Assembly (NCBI GenBank): GCA_030529125.1
Contig: JAUMXP010000079.1
Location: 1-7,719, forward strand
Direction: 5' to 3'
Length of the DNA: 7,719 nt
From: Eubacteriales bacterium
GTDB lineage: Bacteria > Bacillota > Clostridia > Oscillospirales > Acutalibacteraceae
The translations under genes and the position numbers were made by a program. Positions 1 to 6,439 of this stretch are shown here, piece by piece; position 1 is the stretch's first letter; each line of letters starts with the position of its first letter. The notes beneath the pieces are model-generated. The model saw nothing but the letters and a program-made list of their open reading frames with translations. It was not told where the DNA came from and made no database searches.

Positions 1-160
1 GCGTAGAAACATAAAAGTATTCAGATTTTGGCAAAATCTCAGCCACACGAGCAATAACCTCAGGCTCCATAAGAATAGCACCCAGTACCGCCTGTTCAGC
101 TTCAGGGCTGTATGGAAGCTTCATGCCGTCGTAACCGCTGGTGATTTTAGTGTCAGCCAA
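1..160 (-). CDS. dnaB: Replicative DNA helicase DnaB, N-terminal fragment (runs off left edge)
   Basis: Replicative hexameric helicase that unwinds DNA at the fork and recruits primase (called dnaC in Bacillus). Only the first 53 codons are in the window. The translation contains LPYSPEAEQAVLGAILMEP at about residues 15-33, the typical start of the DnaB N-terminal domain, followed by a stretch ending EYFYVST. The Walker motifs of the RecA-like domain lie outside, so the call rests on the N-terminal signature and on position after rplI, the order known from Firmicutes. I chose a TTG start at 160-158: an AGAAGGGG ribosome binding site sits just upstream, and an in-frame stop follows at 175-173. 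The first ATG (124-122) would remove 12 residues and has no comparable binding site. It lies 50 bases after rplI on the same strand with no terminator visible between them, so it is probably the last seen gene of the rnj-gdpP-rplI operon. Confidence 0.9.
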   Translation of the reverse strand, partial: MADTKITSGYDGMKLPYSPEAEQAVLGAILMEPEVIARVAEILPKSEYFYVST

Positions 161-165
161 AATAA

Positions 166-174
166 CCCCTTCTT
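166..174 (-). promoter_or_regulatory. Ribosome binding site of dnaB that supports the TTG start
   Basis: On the minus strand this reads AAGAAGGGG, ending 5 bases before the TTG at 160-158 (about 7 bases if the core is taken as AGAAGG). No other start codon nearby has such a site, which is why TTG is preferred over the ATG 36 bases further in. Confidence 0.7.
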
Positions 175-210
175 ACGTAAATATAATCAATTAGTTTTAA
201 GCATTACTTA

Positions 211-657
211 TCAGATAGCTTTTACTTCTACCTGAATCTTAGCAGTGATAGCTGTGTAGAGTTTGATCTCTACATCATACACACCGCAGGTCTTAATATC
301 TGAAGAAAGTGAAACCTTTCTCTTATCCACGTCGATACCCTTTTGTTTCTTAATCTCCAGTGCAATTTCCTTAGCTGTGATGCTACCAAAAAGCTTACCG
401 TTAGCACCAGCTTTTGCGTTCATAACAAATGTAGAACCCTCTAGCTCTGCCTTAGCTTTGTTAGCAGCAGCAATAGCAGTGTCGATTTTAAACTGCTTTG
501 ACTGTTCAGCGTTTTTAAGCTCATTCATAGCCTGAGCGTTAGCTTCTTTAGCAAGATTCTTAGGAAAAAGGAAGTTGCGTGCGTAACCGTCTGATGCGTT
601 AACAAGCTCGCCCTTTTTACCTAAACCTTTTACATCCTGTAAAAGTACTACTTTCAT
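211..657 (-). CDS. rplI: 50S ribosomal protein L9
   Basis: Large-subunit ribosomal protein that binds 23S rRNA near the base of the L1 stalk and projects from the ribosome surface; it is linked to reading-frame fidelity. The 148-residue length is the family norm. The N-terminal domain is canonical: MKVVLLQDVKGLGKKGE at 1-17, then the conserved DGYARNFLFP stretch around residues 23-32. A Lys/Ala-rich connecting helix (about 40-75) leads to the C-terminal domain with FGSITAKEI and KRKVSL. The start is ATG, with GGAGG at 669-665 seven bases upstream; the stop is TGA. It lies 24 bases downstream of gdpP and 50 bases upstream of dnaB, matching the gdpP-rplI-dnaB order known in Bacillus and relatives, so cotranscription is very likely. 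Nothing is unusual in the protein. Confidence 0.97.
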   Translation of the reverse strand: MKVVLLQDVKGLGKKGELVNASDGYARNFLFPKNLAKEANAQAMNELKNAEQSKQFKIDTAIAAANKAKAELEGSTFVMNAKAGANGKLFGSITAKEIALEIKKQKGIDVDKRKVSLSSDIKTCGVYDVEIKLYTAITAKIQVEVKAI

Positions 658-681
658 AACAATACCTCCAAAGGTTAACTT

Positions 682-2586
682 TTATATTAATCTGATAGTT
701 GCAATCAATTTTTCTTTTGCTTCTTCAACACTGATATCAGCAAGCTGAGCCGCAGCCATATTCTGGTGTCCGCCACCGCCGAGTTTCTCCATAATAACCT
801 GAACGTTGATCTTGCCGTATGAACGGGCTGAAATATTCACATTCTTAGAGTCAATGCGAGATATAACAAAAGAAGCATAGACATCGCTGATTGTGAGCAT
901 CTCATCAGCAGCCTGAGCGCTTAACAAACGAGAATTCTTCACAATGCCGTCGATGGTTGAAATAGCGCAGTTGTTTACAATCTGTGCTTTTGACACAAGC
1001 TTGTACTTTTCTCTATATGTATCAATAGAGTCTGCACCCTTTTTTCTCAGGTGAGCAGCAGCCTCAAAAGTACGTACACCTGTGTTGATAACAAAGTTCT
1101 TTGTATCAAGCATAATACCCGAAAGCAGACCTTCTGCTTCGAGCTTTGAGAGTCCATCGTCGCCCAGATAGCCAATAAGCTCTGTCACCATCTCTGATGT
1201 TGATGATGCGGTTGGCTCATGGAAAAATACATCTGAATCATCAATGTAATTAACCATCTTTCTATGATGATCTATAACAATAACCTTGCCACATAATTTG
1301 TGAACTTTAGGGCTTTCAATAAAGTCAGGTGAATGTGTGTCAACAATAAAGAGCAGGGTCTTTTCGTTAGCTATAGACATCGCTCTGTCTATATTGATAA
1401 ACATATCGTCATGCTGTGTTTGCAGACGTTCAATCAATGACTTAGCCATAGACTTTTCAACGTCGCATACTACGTAAGCACGTTTAGAAAAAGTCTTCGT
1501 AACAACACTGTACATACCCGCTGCTGCACCAACACAATCAAGGTCAGAATACTTATGTCCCATAATAAGGACCTTGTCACACTGACTGATTGCGTTCTTG
1601 ACTGATTCAGCGATAACGCGCACACGCACTTTGCTGGTTTTCTCGACGCCTTTTGATACACCGCCGTAAAACTCGTACTCGCCGTCAGATAAAATAGCAA
1701 CCTGGTCACCACCACGACCCAATGCCATATCTATAGCTTTCTTAGCGTTGAGATGGCTATCGTAAAGATTTGAACAATTTCTACCGATACCGATAGAAAC
1801 AGTAGCAGCTCTCTCGCCTATCTTAATCTGTCTTACTTTATCGAGAATTCTGAAGCGCTTGTCAATCTGTGTAAGCAGAACTTTCTCATCAAAAATAATA
1901 AGATACTTACTGTCAGCAAGTTTGCGATACAGGCAGTGATGCTTTGAAGACCAGCGTGACAGCAGGTTTTCAACCATAATCATAGCCTGAGTACCGTCTT
2001 CTTCAGAACTTGAGTTGAAGTCGTCTATATTATCAAAGACAACTAGCGCCACAGACTTCTGAGTGTTGTAAAACTCTCGTTCTATATTTTTGAAATATGT
2101 ATTGTCGACAACGGAAACCATATATCCTTTGTCGACTTTATGAGTATACACTGTAAGCTTTTTATCCATAAATGTAGTGTCAACGCCACGTTCATTCATG
2201 CACATAGACTCAAGTGTCTCGTCTTTAATATATGATGCGATATTTTCGTTTACTGCTTCTGCGTTTTTAAAGAAAAGTCGCTTGAACTGTTTGTTGTATA
2301 TAAGAATCTCACCATACTCTCCAAGCAACGCAGTTGGTAATTTGAGTGATTCAAGATACCCTTCTGATATACCAGCAGCAGACTGTGTAGCGCTTGCTAC
2401 TACCTTTCTGACATAAATTCTGAATCTGATAATCAGAACAAGCACCACAGCCAAAGCAATCAACGAAACGCCTACTTCGACTAAGCAAAGTATTTTATTG
2501 TACAAGTAAGTTGCCGTTGCCATCAAAAGCATGACAAGAGCAAATATCAGGTAGACAGGCATCGCTGTCCAGATTCGTTTTTTCAA
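682..2586 (-). CDS. gdpP: Cyclic-di-AMP phosphodiesterase GdpP (YybT family; PAS, degenerate GGDEF, DHH/DHHA1)
   Basis: Membrane-anchored enzyme expected to hydrolyse c-di-AMP to pApA, thereby influencing cell-wall stress, potassium balance and beta-lactam tolerance in Firmicutes. The 634 residues are close to the usual ~650. Visible in order: two hydrophobic helices (about 11-28 and 33-54); a PAS-like segment (about 80-165; LPTALLGEYGEILIYN); a degenerate GGDEF domain (about 175-300) with LGRGGDQVAI at 289-298 in place of an active GGDEF; and the DHH/DHHA1 phosphodiesterase. Catalytic motifs are intact: HxxxDxD (H344, D348, D350), DTH (416-418), DHH (439-441), LDTK (493-496) and GGGGH (603-607). 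The start is TTG, with AGGTAGG seven bases upstream; the first ATG, at residue 9, would cut into the N-terminus. It begins 38 bases after rnj ends and is followed closely by rplI, so it is operonic. In related proteins the PAS domain can bind heme and the GGDEF remnant has weak ATPase activity; neither can be judged here. Confidence 0.95.
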   Translation of the reverse strand: MKKRIWTAMPVYLIFALVMLLMATATYLYNKILCLVEVGVSLIALAVVLVLIIRFRIYVRKVVASATQSAAGISEGYLESLKLPTALLGEYGEILIYNKQFKRLFFKNAEAVNENIASYIKDETLESMCMNERGVDTTFMDKKLTVYTHKVDKGYMVSVVDNTYFKNIEREFYNTQKSVALVVFDNIDDFNSSSEEDGTQAMIMVENLLSRWSSKHHCLYRKLADSKYLIIFDEKVLLTQIDKRFRILDKVRQIKIGERAATVSIGIGRNCSNLYDSHLNAKKAIDMALGRGGDQVAILSDGEYEFYGGVSKGVEKTSKVRVRVIAESVKNAISQCDKVLIMGHKYSDLDCVGAAAGMYSVVTKTFSKRAYVVCDVEKSMAKSLIERLQTQHDDMFINIDRAMSIANEKTLLFIVDTHSPDFIESPKVHKLCGKVIVIDHHRKMVNYIDDSDVFFHEPTASSTSEMVTELIGYLGDDGLSKLEAEGLLSGIMLDTKNFVINTGVRTFEAAAHLRKKGADSIDTYREKYKLVSKAQIVNNCAISTIDGIVKNSRLLSAQAADEMLTISDVYASFVISRIDSKNVNISARSYGKINVQVIMEKLGGGGHQNMAAAQLADISVEEAKEKLIATIRLI

Positions 2587-2593
2587 AGTAATA

Positions 2594-2600
2594 CCTACCT
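2594..2600 (-). promoter_or_regulatory. Ribosome binding site of gdpP, for a TTG start
   Basis: AGGTAGG on the minus strand, seven bases before the TTG at 2586-2584. An in-frame stop at 2607-2605 limits any longer reading, so TTG is the best start. Confidence 0.65.
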
Positions 2601-2624
2601 TATCTTATCTTTACCTTTTGAGGT

Positions 2625-4451
2625 TTAAACCTCCATCAGTATAGGTAAAATCATAGGACTTCTGCGTGTGCGCTGTAAAATCAGCTTAGCCACATCGTCC
2701 TTGATTTTATTCTTAATAACTCCCCATTCGTGGATGTTGCGCTCAGCGCAATCTTCTAAAATATCGAGTGCACGCTGCTTAATCTCTTCGAGTAAATCTT
2801 CGCTTTCGCGTACATAGACAAATCCACGTGACACAATATCAGGACCACTGATAACATGACCGTCGTAAACATCCAAAGATGCAACGATAATAATAAGACC
2901 GTCCTGACCAAGATGTTTTCTATCTCTTAATACAATTGAACCGACGTCACCAACACCAAGTCCATCAACAAACACCTTGCCTGATGGCACAGGAGCGAGT
3001 TCTTTCATACTGTCATCTGTAAGCTCTACCATCTTACCAATATCGCCGATAAAGATGTCCTGCTTTTTCATTCCCAGAGAAAGAGCAAGATCCATGTGTT
3101 TTCTTAAGTGCTTCTGCTCACCATGAACCGGAATGAAGTACTTAGGCTTAACTAAGCTGTGCAAAATCTTCAGTTCCTCCTGACACGCATGTCCTGAAAC
3201 GTGAACCTCGTACATAGACTCGTGTACAACCTCGCAACCGCGTTTTAAAAGTTCGTCAACAACGTTGCCGACTGTACGCTCATTACCAGGTATCGGATTA
3301 GCAGAGATGATGATAAAGTCGCCTGCGCCTACACTGACTTTTCTGTGGTCAGAATACGCCATACGTGACAACGCACTCATAGGCTCACCCTGTGAACCTG
3401 TGGTTACAAGAACGATTTTCTCCATTGGATAATCTTTGAGTGCATCAATATCGATAATAATGTTATCAGGAACCTCGAGATAGCCGAGCTCCTTGGCAAC
3501 ATTCATATAGTTGACCATGCTTCTGCCTGAAAAAGCAACCTTGCGGTCAAACTTCTTAGCGCAGTTGATAATCTGCTGAACACGGCTGATGTTAGAAGCA
3601 AAAGTAGCAATAATAATTCTGCTGTGACGTGCACGTCTGAATAATGTATCAAAACTGTCAGCTACTGTTTGCTCAGTTGCAGTGTAGCCCGGACGCGCAG
3701 CGTTAGTACTGTCAGCCATAAGCGCAAGTACACCCTCGTCGCCAAGCTGAGCAAAACGGGAAAGGTTGATCATACCACCTGACATAGGAGTGCAGTCGAT
3801 CTTGAAGTCACCTGTATGCACCAAAGTACCAGCAGGAGAATGGATAGCTACACCAACAGAATCAGGGATAGAATGGTTAACATGGATAAGCTCAACATCA
3901 AAGCAACCAAGCTTGATGTGTCCACCATTTTCAACCACATGCAAATTAACACGGTCAAGGCTGTGCTCTCTTAACTTATTCTCAATAAGTCCAACAGTCA
4001 GTCTTGTACCGTAAATAGGCACATTAACCTTTGACAGAAGATATGGCAAACCGCCAATATGGTCTTCGTGAGCATGAGTAATAACAATACCCTTTACCCT
4101 GTCTTTGTTTTGTTCAATATATGTGAAATCAGGAATAACAAGGTCAACACCCAGCATATCTCCGTCAGGGAAAGCCATACCACAGTCAAGAATGATAATA
4201 TCATCGTTGCACTCAAAAAGTGTCAGATTCTTACCAATCTCATTAAGACCGCCTAAGAATGCAATTCTTACAGGTGGCTTCTTGATTATTTCAACAGGTT
4301 TTTTAGCACTCTGTTTTTTGCTGTTTGACTTTTTACTTTGTGTATTGTTATTACTTTTTTTGTAAGTTTTTTTCTTGTTTGAGTCAAAGTTATTGACTTT
4401 GCCTTTTACATTAGCACGTTTAAATGATTTTTTATTTTTATCTGTGCTCAA
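2625..4451 (-). CDS. rnj: Ribonuclease J with a basic, disordered N-terminal extension
   Basis: Metallo-beta-lactamase/beta-CASP ribonuclease, a 5'-to-3' exonuclease and endonuclease central to mRNA turnover and rRNA maturation in Firmicutes. The 608 residues exceed the ~555 of Bacillus RNase J1; the surplus is residues 1-55, almost entirely Lys, Asn, Ser and Gln. The core starts near VRIAFLGGLNEIGKN (61-75). Metal ligands are visible: HAHEDH (126-131), H193, D215 in HTGDF, H421 in VSGH and H443 in PVHGE. The beta-CASP region spans about 240-400, and the C-terminal domain ends with RTRRSPMILP. The start is TTG at 4451-4449 with AAGGAGG nine bases upstream. The first internal ATG is at residue 92, inside the catalytic core, so the long form is required. 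It is the first gene of the minus-strand operon. Whether it is a J1 or J2 equivalent cannot be decided from the window, so I use the neutral symbol. Confidence 0.96.
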   Translation of the reverse strand: MSTDKNKKSFKRANVKGKVNNFDSNKKKTYKKSNNNTQSKKSNSKKQSAKKPVEIIKKPPVRIAFLGGLNEIGKNLTLFECNDDIIILDCGMAFPDGDMLGVDLVIPDFTYIEQNKDRVKGIVITHAHEDHIGGLPYLLSKVNVPIYGTRLTVGLIENKLREHSLDRVNLHVVENGGHIKLGCFDVELIHVNHSIPDSVGVAIHSPAGTLVHTGDFKIDCTPMSGGMINLSRFAQLGDEGVLALMADSTNAARPGYTATEQTVADSFDTLFRRARHSRIIIATFASNISRVQQIINCAKKFDRKVAFSGRSMVNYMNVAKELGYLEVPDNIIIDIDALKDYPMEKIVLVTTGSQGEPMSALSRMAYSDHRKVSVGAGDFIIISANPIPGNERTVGNVVDELLKRGCEVVHESMYEVHVSGHACQEELKILHSLVKPKYFIPVHGEQKHLRKHMDLALSLGMKKQDIFIGDIGKMVELTDDSMKELAPVPSGKVFVDGLGVGDVGSIVLRDRKHLGQDGLIIIVASLDVYDGHVISGPDIVSRGFVYVRESEDLLEEIKQRALDILEDCAERNIHEWGVIKNKIKDDVAKLILQRTRRSPMILPILMEV

Positions 4452-4460
4452 AATACATTT

Positions 4461-4467
4461 CCTCCTT
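4461..4467 (-). promoter_or_regulatory. Strong ribosome binding site of rnj
   Basis: A perfect AAGGAGG on the minus strand, nine bases before the TTG at 4451-4449. An ATG at 4458-4456 lies only two bases from this site and in another frame (it gives six codons before a stop), so it is not the start. Confidence 0.75.
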
Positions 4468-4490
4468 ATAAATTTGTTTTATTATGTAAA

Positions 4491-4516
4491 TCTGCATCTA
4501 TACCGCTCAATGCAGA
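4491..4516 (-). promoter_or_regulatory. Hairpin in the rnj 5' untranslated leader
   Basis: A perfect 7-bp inverted repeat, TCTGCAT / ATGCAGA, with a 12-base loop. It lies between the predicted rnj transcription start (about 4560) and the ribosome binding site. No long U-run follows it on the minus strand, so it is not a convincing intrinsic terminator. Its role is unknown; mRNA stability or self-regulation by RNase J is possible. Confidence 0.5.
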
Positions 4517-4566
4517 CAAAAGTCGAAAAATCGCAAAAATGCCCTATATTAAGTATACGTATATCT

Positions 4567-4595
4567 ATAATACCCTAAATGGGCGCTAAGGTCAA
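4567..4595 (-). promoter_or_regulatory. Sigma-A-type promoter for the rnj-gdpP-rplI-dnaB operon
   Basis: On the minus strand, TTGACC (4595-4590), a 17-base spacer and TATTAT (4572-4567). Both hexamers are five of six to consensus with ideal spacing. Transcription would begin near 4560, giving a leader of about 109 bases before the rnj TTG. A palindromic TATACGTATA (4554-4563) overlaps the expected start point. Confidence 0.75.
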
Positions 4596-4723
4596 GTGAA
4601 ACCGTCCATTACTTTTCACGATTATAATGTATAAAACACGTTTATTTTTATAGATAATTGTACTAGTCACTTTTTCAAGTATTATTATTGACCCAAAAGC
4701 ATAGAATAATCACTCAAAAAGTG

Positions 4724-4751
4724 TTGCAATCTATGACTTGTGTGATATAAT
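4724..4751 (+). promoter_or_regulatory. Extended -10 sigma-A-type promoter for rnhA-nifS-nifU
   Basis: TTGCAA (4724-4729), a 16-base spacer and a perfect TATAAT (4746-4751), preceded by TG one base upstream (TGATATAAT), the extended -10 form. Transcription would begin near 4758, giving a leader of about 33 bases. Confidence 0.82.
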
Positions 4752-4777
4752 AAAGTGTGATATTAAACTAGGTAAGT

Positions 4778-4782
4778 AGGGG
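4778..4782 (+). promoter_or_regulatory. Ribosome binding site of rnhA, for a TTG start
   Basis: AGGGG, part of GTAGGGG, eight bases before the TTG at 4791. An in-frame TAA at 4773-4775 closes the frame upstream, and no ATG or GTG lies between, so TTG is the start. Confidence 0.65.
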
Positions 4783-4790
4783 TAATTTCA

Positions 4791-5234
4791 TTGAAAAAGG
4801 TTGAAATTTTTACTGATGGCGCTTGCTCGGGCAATCCGGGTCCAGGCGGCTGGGGCGCTATCCTACGCTACAAAGAAACAGAAAAAGAAATCAGCGGTGG
4901 TGAAGTCCTGACTACCAACAACCGTATGGAACTTATGGCAGTTATCAGCGCATTGAAGCTGTTAAAAGAACCATGCGATGTCACCCTGTATTCTGACTCA
5001 CAGTACGTGTGTAACGCATTAAAGCTTGGCTGGGCTAAAAAATGGCAGGCAAACAACTGGATGCGTAACAAAAAAGAACGAGCACTAAACCCTGAATTAT
5101 GGGAAGAGTTGCTAAAACTCTACGACTACCACGAAGTTACTGTTGAATGGGTCAAAGGACACGCAGGACATGAAGAAAACGAGCGCTGTGATAAACTCGC
5201 AGTCGCACAGGCACAAAAATACGCATTAGGATAA
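4791..5234 (+). CDS. rnhA: Ribonuclease HI
   Basis: Cytoplasmic endonuclease that cuts the RNA strand of RNA-DNA hybrids, removing R-loops and primers. The 147 residues are typical of the E. coli-type enzyme with no N-terminal hybrid-binding domain. The active-site set is complete: D9 in IFTDGACSGNPGPGGWG, E47 in NNRMEL, D69 in YSDSQYV and D134 near ERCDKLA, plus the flexible-loop His H124 in VKGHAGH. The basic-protrusion region is visible around 77-97 (LKLGWAKKWQANNW). It uses a TTG start behind an extended -10 promoter and is the first gene of a plus-strand operon, with the cysteine desulfurase starting 15 bases after its stop. Pairing with Fe-S assembly genes is not a standard arrangement I recognise and probably reflects cotranscription rather than a shared function. 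Confidence 0.97.
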   Translation: MKKVEIFTDGACSGNPGPGGWGAILRYKETEKEISGGEVLTTNNRMELMAVISALKLLKEPCDVTLYSDSQYVCNALKLGWAKKWQANNWMRNKKERALNPELWEELLKLYDYHEVTVEWVKGHAGHEENERCDKLAVAQAQKYALG

Positions 5235-5249
5235 TTAGGTGATTATATA

Positions 5250-6437
5250 ATGAGAAAAGTATACGCAGACAACGCAGCTACTACAGCTTTGCATCCACAG
5301 GTATTAGAACAGATGATGCCGTACCTCACTACTGTCTACGGCAACCCATCAAGTTTATACAGAGTAGGTGCCGTTGCTAAAGAAGCTATCGAAGACGCAC
5401 GCGCTAAGATTGCTACACTTATCGGCGCTAACAGCGCTAACGAGATTTACTTCACATCAGGCGGCTCTGAAGCTGACAACTGGGCTATCAAGGGTATTTG
5501 CCGTGCACTGAAGAAAAAAGGTAAAAACCACATCATCACAACTAAATTTGAGCACCATGCAGTACTTCATACCTGCAAGGCTCTAGAGAAAGAAGGCTTT
5601 GAGACCACATACCTCGATGTATATGAAAACGGTATTGTCAAAGTCGAAGATGTGAAAAACGCTATCAAAGACACAACCGCTCTTGTTACTATCATGTATG
5701 CTAATAACGAGATTGGTACTATTCAGCCTATTGCTGAAATCGGCAAATTATGCCGTGAGAATAATGTTATTTTCCATACTGATGCTGTTCAGGCTGTGGG
5801 TAATGTTGAGATTGACGTTGACAAGCAATGCATCGATATGCTCAGCTTGACCGCTCACAAATTCCACGGACCTAAAGGCTGTGGCGCATTGTACTGCAGA
5901 CGCGGTGTTCGTCCTGAGATATTAATCGATGGCGGTGCACAGGAACGCACCAGACGTGCAGGTACAGAGAACGTTGCTGGCATCGTAGGTTTAGCTGCTG
6001 CTCTTGAGCTTGCTATCTCTACTATGAAAGAACGCAACGAACGACTCACAAAGATGCGTAACAGATTAATTGACGGTCTGCTCAAAATCGAACGCTCACG
6101 CTTAAACGGTGACAGAGATCAGCGACTACCTGGTAATCTCAATATGTGTTTTGAAGGCATCGAAGGCGAAAGCTTACTACTAAAGCTCGATATGGCAGGT
6201 ATCTGTGCATCATCAGGCTCTGCTTGTACATCAGGCGACCTCGACCCAAGCCACGTACTGCTCTCTATCGGTCTGCCACACGAAATTGCACACGGAAGTA
6301 TGAGATTATCTTTTTCTGACGAAAATACTGAAGAAGATATTGACTATATTTTGGAACAGGTCCCTCCTATCGTTGACTATCTGAGAATGATGTCACCACT
6401 GTGGGAAAAAATCAAAGAAGAAGAAAGGAACAACTAA
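5250..6437 (+). CDS. nifS: Cysteine desulfurase, NifS/IscS type
   Basis: PLP-dependent enzyme that converts L-cysteine to L-alanine and passes the sulfur as a persulfide to a scaffold or thiolation partner. The 395 residues fit class I desulfurases. Visible landmarks: YADNAATTALHP near the N-terminus and YGNPSS (30-35); the cofactor-stacking His in EHHAVL (H102); D178 and Q181 in HTDAVQ; the Schiff-base lysine K204 in TAHKFHGPKG; TRRAGTENV (234-242); and the catalytic loop SSGSACTSG with C326. The length of that loop and its wording match NifS/IscS rather than SufS. The start is ATG with AGGTGA seven bases upstream. The stop is two bases before the start of the scaffold gene, implying translational coupling and that the scaffold is its partner. 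nifS is used in the broad sense: no nitrogen-fixation genes are present, so general Fe-S or tRNA thiolation supply is more likely. iscS would be an equally fair name. Confidence 0.95.
   Translation: MRKVYADNAATTALHPQVLEQMMPYLTTVYGNPSSLYRVGAVAKEAIEDARAKIATLIGANSANEIYFTSGGSEADNWAIKGICRALKKKGKNHIITTKFEHHAVLHTCKALEKEGFETTYLDVYENGIVKVEDVKNAIKDTTALVTIMYANNEIGTIQPIAEIGKLCRENNVIFHTDAVQAVGNVEIDVDKQCIDMLSLTAHKFHGPKGCGALYCRRGVRPEILIDGGAQERTRRAGTENVAGIVGLAAALELAISTMKERNERLTKMRNRLIDGLLKIERSRLNGDRDQRLPGNLNMCFEGIEGESLLLKLDMAGICASSGSACTSGDLDPSHVLLSIGLPHEIAHGSMRLSFSDENTEEDIDYILEQVPPIVDYLRMMSPLWEKIKEEERNN
6424..6429 (+). promoter_or_regulatory. Ribosome binding site of nifU inside the end of nifS
   Basis: AAAGGA within the last codons of the desulfurase gene, ten bases before the ATG at 6440. 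It supports the short form of the scaffold protein and translational coupling to nifS. Confidence 0.65.
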
Positions 6438-6439
6438 TT

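Larger units (their letters stand above)
4452..4790. other. Divergent intergenic region between rnj and rnhA (339 bases)
   Basis: No convincing gene is present on either strand. It holds the rnj ribosome binding site, leader hairpin and promoter on the left, and the rnhA promoter and ribosome binding site on the right. Between the promoters (about 4600-4720) is AT-rich sequence with two small dyads, ACTT-TTTC-AAGT (4669-4680) and CACT-CAAAA-AGTG (4711-4723), the second abutting the rnhA -35. I see no riboswitch or tRNA. Confidence 0.7.

Noticed and set aside
263..535. 90-codon plus-strand frame opposite rplI
   Set aside because: It is a mirror of a confidently identified ribosomal protein gene, with no start signals of its own.
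4375..4578. 67-codon plus-strand frame opposite the rnj start and leader
   Set aside because: It is antisense to rnj coding sequence and to its promoter; it has no ribosome binding site, and its composition reflects the complement of the Lys/Asn-rich region.
4623..4628. Isolated TATAAT in the rnj-rnhA intergenic region
   Set aside because: No -35-like hexamer lies at suitable spacing on either strand; this is expected by chance in AT-rich DNA.
4688..4710. TTGACC followed by TAGAAT as a second plus-strand promoter
   Set aside because: The hexamers are only 8 bases apart, and no acceptable -10 lies at 16-18 bases.
4452..4790. Riboswitch or c-di-AMP-sensing RNA upstream of the gdpP operon
   Set aside because: The leader has only one simple hairpin and no recognisable conserved riboswitch core.
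6401..6439. Upstream ATG that would extend the scaffold protein by 13 basic residues
   Set aside because: It overlaps the end of nifS, lacks a good ribosome binding site, and the added residues do not fit the family, which begins at the MAYTEKV start.
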